Shown here piece after piece: positions 5,231 to 8,857 of a stretch of 8,857 nucleotides of DNA. The notes beneath the pieces were generated by a model. It had not been told where the DNA came from. It saw only the letters and a list, made by a program, of their open reading frames with translations, and ran no database searches. A program made the position numbers and the translations under genes. The stretch's first letter is position 1, and each line of letters starts with the position of its first letter. The stretch is from Pseudomonadota bacterium (GTDB lineage: Bacteria; Myxococcota; Polyangia; Polyangiales; Polyangiaceae): NCBI GenBank assembly GCA_023419055.1, contig JAEZYO010000882.1:1-8857 (forward strand), given 5' to 3'.

Positions 5231-6979
5231 ATGCAGACTCGTTCCGGTTCGAAAATGAAAGTCCGAAGCTCATGGCGTGTGCTCGCGAGCGTGGGGCTAC
5301 TTGCTGGAATCGTTCCGCTGGCCTGCGCGGCTCCCACTCAGAGTGACGCGCAGGGCACCGGCGCCGGGGCGGACGATTCACCAGATGGGAAATCCTACAT
5401 CGACGTTTACGACGGCGTCGCAGAGACGATGTCGGACTCCGACATGGACGGCGACGGCGTACCCAACGACCGCGATTTGTGCCCGGGTTCGACCTCGAAG
5501 GCGGACGCGAGCGGTTGCGCTGCGGGCCAATCGCCGGACTCGTACCAGGCGCCTCCGAACGCGCCGTCGTTCGACATTCCCGGCGTCGACGTGCTCGGTA
5601 ACGGCTTCGTCAACCTGAAGCTCTTCGCCAAAGGGGGCGAGATCATCGAGTTTAGGACCTTGCTCGAGAACATCGAGGTTCTCGGCTCGGAGCTTTTCGT
5701 CAAAGGCACCTTGCTCGTGAAGCTCGGCGACGGCACGTATCTCTGCTTGCCGGCGGCGGACGTGAAGTTCGACATCGACGTCCATGGGCTCATCGACGTG
5801 CACGGCGAGGTCTCGGTGAAGATCCCGCACCTCGGCTTGCTCGGCCTGATCTGCGTCGACGCCGACGTGAGGGCGAAGCTCGACCTCGTCGTCGACGAGA
5901 CCGAGTGCGAGTATCCGACCCTCATCGAGAGCATCCGCGCCATGCTGCGCCTCCAGGTCAAGGCGGACGCCGAGGTGGCCGTCGGCCCGATCTGCATCGA
6001 TCTGCCGAAGGTCAGCGCGACGCTGCTGGTCGACGCGGAGCTCTCGAACTTCTGGTTCAAGGGGCCGCTCGCGAGCCCCATGCTCTCGGGCGACGAGAAC
6101 ACCTGGATGGGCTTCTCGAACCAGGAGATCCCGACCTGCGAAGAGGACCACGCGCTGCTCGGTATCGACGGGGCGGAGGTCGCCATCGACGGCGAGCTCG
6201 AGCTCGGTAAGCTCGGCCTCGACATCGAGGGTCACGTCTACGTCGAGGTCAACGACGACGAGTGCCACGGCGGCGGCGAGTACCCGATCGAAACGGACGA
6301 CGGCTGCTACATCGGGTGCGACGGCATCGAGCGTTGTGACGCGGGGGCTCCTCCCGACCGCTGCGACGGCAGCGGACACGAGAGCGGTTGCGGCGCTTGT
6401 GGTGAGGACGAGTGCTGCGGCTCGATCGAGATCGACGCGTGCGTCGAGGTCGACCTCGAGGCGAAGCTTCACGGCCACGAGGTCGAGCTCGAGATCCTCG
6501 AAGCCAAGGTCGAGGCCGAGATCGGCTGCGACGAAGCCAAGGCCAAGATCGAGGGCCACCTGCTTCACGAGAAGGGCCTGTGGCCGGAGATTTTGCCCAT
6601 CGGTCTCGGTGTGGACGCCAAGATCAAGGCCGAGCTCTTCAACCACCAGCTCGTCGAGGTCGACGTGTTCGGCAAGATCCACTTCGAGGCCTCGAAGCTC
6701 GATTGCCCGGTGCCGCTCCACGATCTCACCATCCTCGACGCGGAGGTCAGCCTGCTCGAGGGGAAGACGATCGTGAAGGGCTACATCGACGTGCCGCTCC
6801 TCGACTCGATCGGCATCAAGCACCTCACCCCGATCATCGTCACTCTCCCGCACGAGGGTAAAGGCTTCATCATCGACATCATCGAGCCGCACTCGTTCTC
6901 GAACCTGCCCCTGTTGAACGGCGACTTCATCCGCATCGATCACCTCGGGCCGCACCTCCTCCACGGCCTCGGCCTCTGA
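5231..6979 (+). CDS. Acidic, Cys-rich, beta-repetitive exported protein (possible lipoprotein), unknown function
   Basis: I do not recognise a family for this 582-residue protein. Residues 1-34 form a signal peptide: basic start, then hydrophobic VLASVGLLAGIVPLAC. Cys32 could be lipidated, though Pro at -3 is atypical for a lipobox, and cleavage after ACA by signal peptidase I is the alternative. A thrombospondin type 3-like calcium motif, DSDMDGDGVPNDRDLC, is at 69-84. From about 120 to the end the chain alternates hydrophobic and charged residues (for example VEVDLEAKLHGHEVELEI), suggesting repeated amphipathic beta strands. A Cys cluster at 345-396 has nine cysteines in 52 residues, of 20 in total, implying disulphides or metal binding. 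Asp, Glu and His are abundant. The gene sits behind a sigma-54 promoter divergent from an enhancer-binding protein, so it is probably that regulator's target. A role as envelope, matrix or spore-coat component is only a guess. Confidence 0.9.
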   Translation: MQTRSGSKMKVRSSWRVLASVGLLAGIVPLACAAPTQSDAQGTGAGADDSPDGKSYIDVYDGVAETMSDSDMDGDGVPNDRDLCPGSTSKADASGCAAGQSPDSYQAPPNAPSFDIPGVDVLGNGFVNLKLFAKGGEIIEFRTLLENIEVLGSELFVKGTLLVKLGDGTYLCLPAADVKFDIDVHGLIDVHGEVSVKIPHLGLLGLICVDADVRAKLDLVVDETECEYPTLIESIRAMLRLQVKADAEVAVGPICIDLPKVSATLLVDAELSNFWFKGPLASPMLSGDENTWMGFSNQEIPTCEEDHALLGIDGAEVAIDGELELGKLGLDIEGHVYVEVNDDECHGGGEYPIETDDGCYIGCDGIERCDAGAPPDRCDGSGHESGCGACGEDECCGSIEIDACVEVDLEAKLHGHEVELEILEAKVEAEIGCDEAKAKIEGHLLHEKGLWPEILPIGLGVDAKIKAELFNHQLVEVDVFGKIHFEASKLDCPVPLHDLTILDAEVSLLEGKTIVKGYIDVPLLDSIGIKHLTPIIVTLPHEGKGFIIDIIEPHSFSNLPLLNGDFIRIDHLGPHLLHGLGL

Positions 6980-6997
6980 AAGTAGGTTCGCTCCTCG

Positions 6998-7025
6998 ACG
7001 CAACGCAGAGTACGCAACGCAAAGA
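6998..7025. repeat. Short 14 bp tandem repeat
   Basis: Two adjacent 14-base units, ACGCAACGCAGAGT (6998-7011) and ACGCAACGCAAAGA (7012-7025), agree at 12 positions, including the first ten bases. They lie between the exported-protein stop codon and the terminator hairpin. They may be a slippage product, and no function is evident. Confidence 0.5.
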
Positions 7026-7026
7026 A

Positions 7027-7056
7027 GCCGGGCTCACTCGAGAGGGTGGGCCCGGC
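7027..7056. terminator. Bidirectional intrinsic terminator between convergent genes
   Basis: GCCGGGCTCAC (7027-7037) pairs with GTGGGCCCGGC (7046-7056) over 11 bp with one G-U-type wobble, around an 8-base loop. On the plus strand CCTATTTCG follows and on the minus strand TTCTTTGCG follows, both modestly U-rich. It lies 48 bp after the exported-protein stop and 53 bp after the isomerase stop, so it probably ends both transcripts. Confidence 0.75.
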
Positions 7057-7108
7057 CCTATTTCGTCTCGCGAACCGGTGCTCGAACTCGGACTTCGAAC
7101 CCGCGTGA

Positions 7109-8155
7109 CTAGACTTGGCGAAGCCACTCCGCGAGCTCGCCCGTCACGAGGCGCGGCGCCCGCGCGAGCTCGCTCGCGTTCCTCGCCCCGGCGAGCAAGA
7201 ACGCCGTCCGGAGCTCCGTTTCAATCTGCTCGAAGAACGCGACCGCGCCCTCTCGCCCCGCGCTCTCCAGCGCCTGCAGCGCCCGCCGAGCGATCCCTCC
7301 GACGCTCGCCCCGAGCGCCAAGGCCTTCGCCACGTCGAGCCCGCTCTTCACCCCGCCCGTCGCGAAAATCGTGTCGAACCCCTGTCGGGCACAGAGAGCG
7401 ACGCTCGCAGCGGTCGGGATCCCCCAGTCCCAGAACGCCTCACCCAGGGCCTTGCGCGCGGGCGACGCCCGGTGCGTCTCCACCGCGACCCATGAAGTCC
7501 CGCCAGCCCCCGAAACGTCCACGTGCCGAACACCGACCCGGCCGAGCCGCTCGGCCACGGACGAAGAGAGCCCGCAGCCCGTCTCCTTCACGATCAAGGG
7601 CAGGTTTATCTCCGCGTTCAACCTCTCGATCGTGTCGATGCAGCCTCTGAAGTTCCGGTCGCCGTCCTCCTGCACCAACTCCTGTGCCGGATTCAAGTGG
7701 AGGCAGAGCGCGTCCGCGCCCACGAGCTCGCAGAGCTCGCGTACCTCCTCCGTCGACATTTCCCCCGCCTGCACCACGCCCAGGTTCCCGAGCAAGAGCG
7801 CGTTCGGGGCCACGTCCCGCACGGCGTACGTCGAGAGGCGGGAGCGGTCGCGGTAGAGCGCGCGCTGGCTACCGAGCCCGAACGCGTAGCCGCGCTCCTC
7901 GGCGATGCTCGCGAGCTCACGGTTGATGCGCTCCGCGCGCTCGTGACCGCCGGTCATTGCCGCAATCAAGAGCGGCGCGCGCAGGGTCTTGCCGCAAACC
8001 GAGACCGACAGATCGATCTCGTCCAGGGCGAGGTCGGGGAGCGCGTCGTGAACGAGCCGCACGCACTCGAACAGCGTGGTCGTGCGCTGGAACCCGACGT
8101 CGCCTTTGATCGCGAGATCGAGGTGGTCGGCTTTGCGGGACGCGATGTCCGCCAT
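7109..8155 (-). CDS. fni: Type II isopentenyl-diphosphate isomerase (FMN-dependent)
   Basis: This enzyme interconverts isopentenyl and dimethylallyl diphosphate using reduced FMN and a divalent metal, in the cytoplasm. The 348-residue length is typical. Diagnostic motifs are all present: RKADHL (7-12), MTGG (67-70), GLGSQR (93-98), LGNLG (122-126), NPAQELVQEDGD (155-166) with the catalytic-region Gln162-Glu163, the lysine in VKETGCG (189-195), SGAGGTSW (215-222) and the FMN-phosphate loops TGGVKSG (266-272) and GIARRAL (287-293). The ATG at 8155 places RKxDHL where the family has it. GGAGG lies only one base upstream, an unusually short spacing. It is divergent from a polyprenyl synthase gene, an arrangement that fits shared supply of isoprenoid precursors. 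Type II enzymes go with the mevalonate pathway in myxobacteria. An alternative symbol is idi2. Confidence 0.96.
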   Translation of the reverse strand: MADIASRKADHLDLAIKGDVGFQRTTTLFECVRLVHDALPDLALDEIDLSVSVCGKTLRAPLLIAAMTGGHERAERINRELASIAEERGYAFGLGSQRALYRDRSRLSTYAVRDVAPNALLLGNLGVVQAGEMSTEEVRELCELVGADALCLHLNPAQELVQEDGDRNFRGCIDTIERLNAEINLPLIVKETGCGLSSSVAERLGRVGVRHVDVSGAGGTSWVAVETHRASPARKALGEAFWDWGIPTAASVALCARQGFDTIFATGGVKSGLDVAKALALGASVGGIARRALQALESAGREGAVAFFEQIETELRTAFLLAGARNASELARAPRLVTGELAEWLRQV

Positions 8156-8235
8156 GCCTCCACATAGGGCGGAATGGCGGCCGCCTACAAGCCCTCTCGG
8201 TGGCCTTGGATTTGAGCTAAGGTTCCCGCCCCCCG
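8156..8235. other. Divergent spacer between the isomerase and polyprenyl synthase genes
   Basis: An 80 bp spacer that must carry both start regions. It includes a perfect 10-base palindrome, GGCGGCCGCC (8176-8185). No clear -35/-10 pair or sigma-54 promoter is visible, and the plus-strand gene lacks a well-placed Shine-Dalgarno sequence (AAGG about 14 bases upstream is the nearest). The palindrome may be chance in GC-rich DNA. Confidence 0.35.
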
Positions 8236-8857
8236 ATGCCCGCGAAGTCGCAGAATCCGAACCCCTTCATCGCACTCACCGGCGCCGTCCAAAAGGTGGC
8301 CGAACCGCGCTTGCGGCGTCTCTTCGCGGGGCGGGTGAAGGCGGCCTCGAAGTACGGCGAAGAAGTGACGGCGCTCGTCACCTCCGTGCGGGAGCTCGTG
8401 CTCCGCGGCGGCAAGCGCCTGCGGCCGGCGCTCGTGGCGGCCGGTCTCAGGGCCGCGGACGGCCGCGCGTCCATCGAGCGGGCCATCGATCTCGGCCTCT
8501 CGCTCGAGATGCTCCACACCTACCTCCTGATTCACGACGACTGGATGGACGGCGACTCGGTGCGCCGCGGCGGCCCGACCGTTCACCGGCTGCTCGCTCG
8601 CCGCCTCGGCTCCGAGGAGCAGGGCGCGTGGGCCGCGGTGCTCGCGGGCGACTACACGCTCGGCGTGGCGCTCGAGCTCTTTCGGGAGGCGTCACAGGGA
8701 GCGCGGCAGTCCGAGCTCCTCGGGGCGTTCACTCGGATGCACGAGGATGCGATCTTCGGGCAGCAGCTCGACATCACGGCGAGCTCTCCCGATCCGGAGC
8801 TGGTTTACGCCTTGAAGACCGGCAGCTACACGGTCAACGGTCCGCTGGCGATGGGCG
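8236..8857 (+). CDS. Short-chain polyprenyl diphosphate synthase, GGPP/FPP type (partial, 3' end missing)
   Basis: The first 207 residues of a trans-prenyltransferase that condenses isopentenyl diphosphate onto an allylic diphosphate. GGKRLRP is at 58-64, the first aspartate-rich motif DDWMD at 101-105 followed by VRRGGPT (109-115), GQQLD at 175-179 and KTGSYT at 194-199. The second aspartate-rich motif lies beyond the window. Tyr96, five residues before DDWMD, and the absence of a two-residue insertion in that motif follow the pattern of short-chain enzymes, GGPP type more than bacterial FPP type. This is inferred from known chain-length rules, not certain. The ATG at 8236 gives a normal family N-terminus. 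It is divergent from the isomerase gene, which makes its substrate. Carotenoid, quinone or membrane lipid use cannot be decided here. Confidence 0.93.
   Translation, partial: MPAKSQNPNPFIALTGAVQKVAEPRLRRLFAGRVKAASKYGEEVTALVTSVRELVLRGGKRLRPALVAAGLRAADGRASIERAIDLGLSLEMLHTYLLIHDDWMDGDSVRRGGPTVHRLLARRLGSEEQGAWAAVLAGDYTLGVALELFREASQGARQSELLGAFTRMHEDAIFGQQLDITASSPDPELVYALKTGSYTVNGPLAMG

Noticed and set aside
5378..7003. A 541-codon open frame on the minus strand, fully antisense to the exported-protein gene
   Set aside because: Its product is an improbable Val/Asp/Leu/Glu/Arg-rich string with no domain. The opposite strand has a signal peptide, a strong ribosome binding site and a promoter. Frequent GAC, GTC, CTC and GAG codons leave the antisense frame open.
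7523..8167. Plus-strand frame opposite the isomerase gene
   Set aside because: The minus strand has every type II isomerase motif, and this frame is only its shadow.

Overview
The window is GC-rich, and its genes point to a delta-proteobacterial/Myxococcota-type bacterium, probably a myxobacterium of the Polyangia sort. The grounds are a type II isopentenyl-diphosphate isomerase, a stand-alone CheY-like receiver beside a GAF protein, an NtrC-type enhancer-binding protein, TPR-like proteins, and an envelope protein with a thrombospondin type 3 calcium motif. The taxonomy is inferred from gene content and composition only.

Layout. (1) On the minus strand at 1-2009, a coiled-coil/GAF protein, a single-domain response regulator, trpF (phosphoribosylanthranilate isomerase) and the first 12 codons of a further gene lie head to tail with very small gaps or overlaps, so they look like one transcription unit. 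(2) A 303 bp divergent spacer (2010-2312) leads into a small plus-strand helical-repeat gene (2313-2621). The 3' end of this gene overlaps, tail to tail, the 3' end of a minus-strand TPR-like gene (2491-3603). (3) That TPR-like gene follows, by 47 bp, a sigma-54 enhancer-binding protein of the NtrC family (3651-5003). (4) Divergent from the activator is a 582-residue, acidic, cysteine-rich, beta-repetitive exported protein (5231-6979) that I cannot assign to a family. (5) After a bidirectional terminator comes a convergent idi-2/fni gene (7109-8155). It is divergent from a short-chain polyprenyl diphosphate synthase gene (8236 to the window end, truncated), which together form an isoprenoid module.

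The most interesting part is 3651-6979. The 227 bp between the activator gene and the exported-protein gene holds a near-perfect -24/-12 sigma-54 promoter (5167-5182) pointing at the exported protein. About 105 bp upstream of its predicted start lies a tandem GGTGC/GCACC dyad, two copies 22 bp apart, which resembles an NtrC-type enhancer. A separate set of CGCTTC/GAAGCG half-sites surrounds a possible -10 of the activator gene. The simplest reading is a self-contained circuit: an activator with an atypical receiver domain, a TPR-like partner, an enhancer, a sigma-54 promoter and one dedicated envelope target of unknown function. This circuit is inferred from sequence and is not demonstrated.
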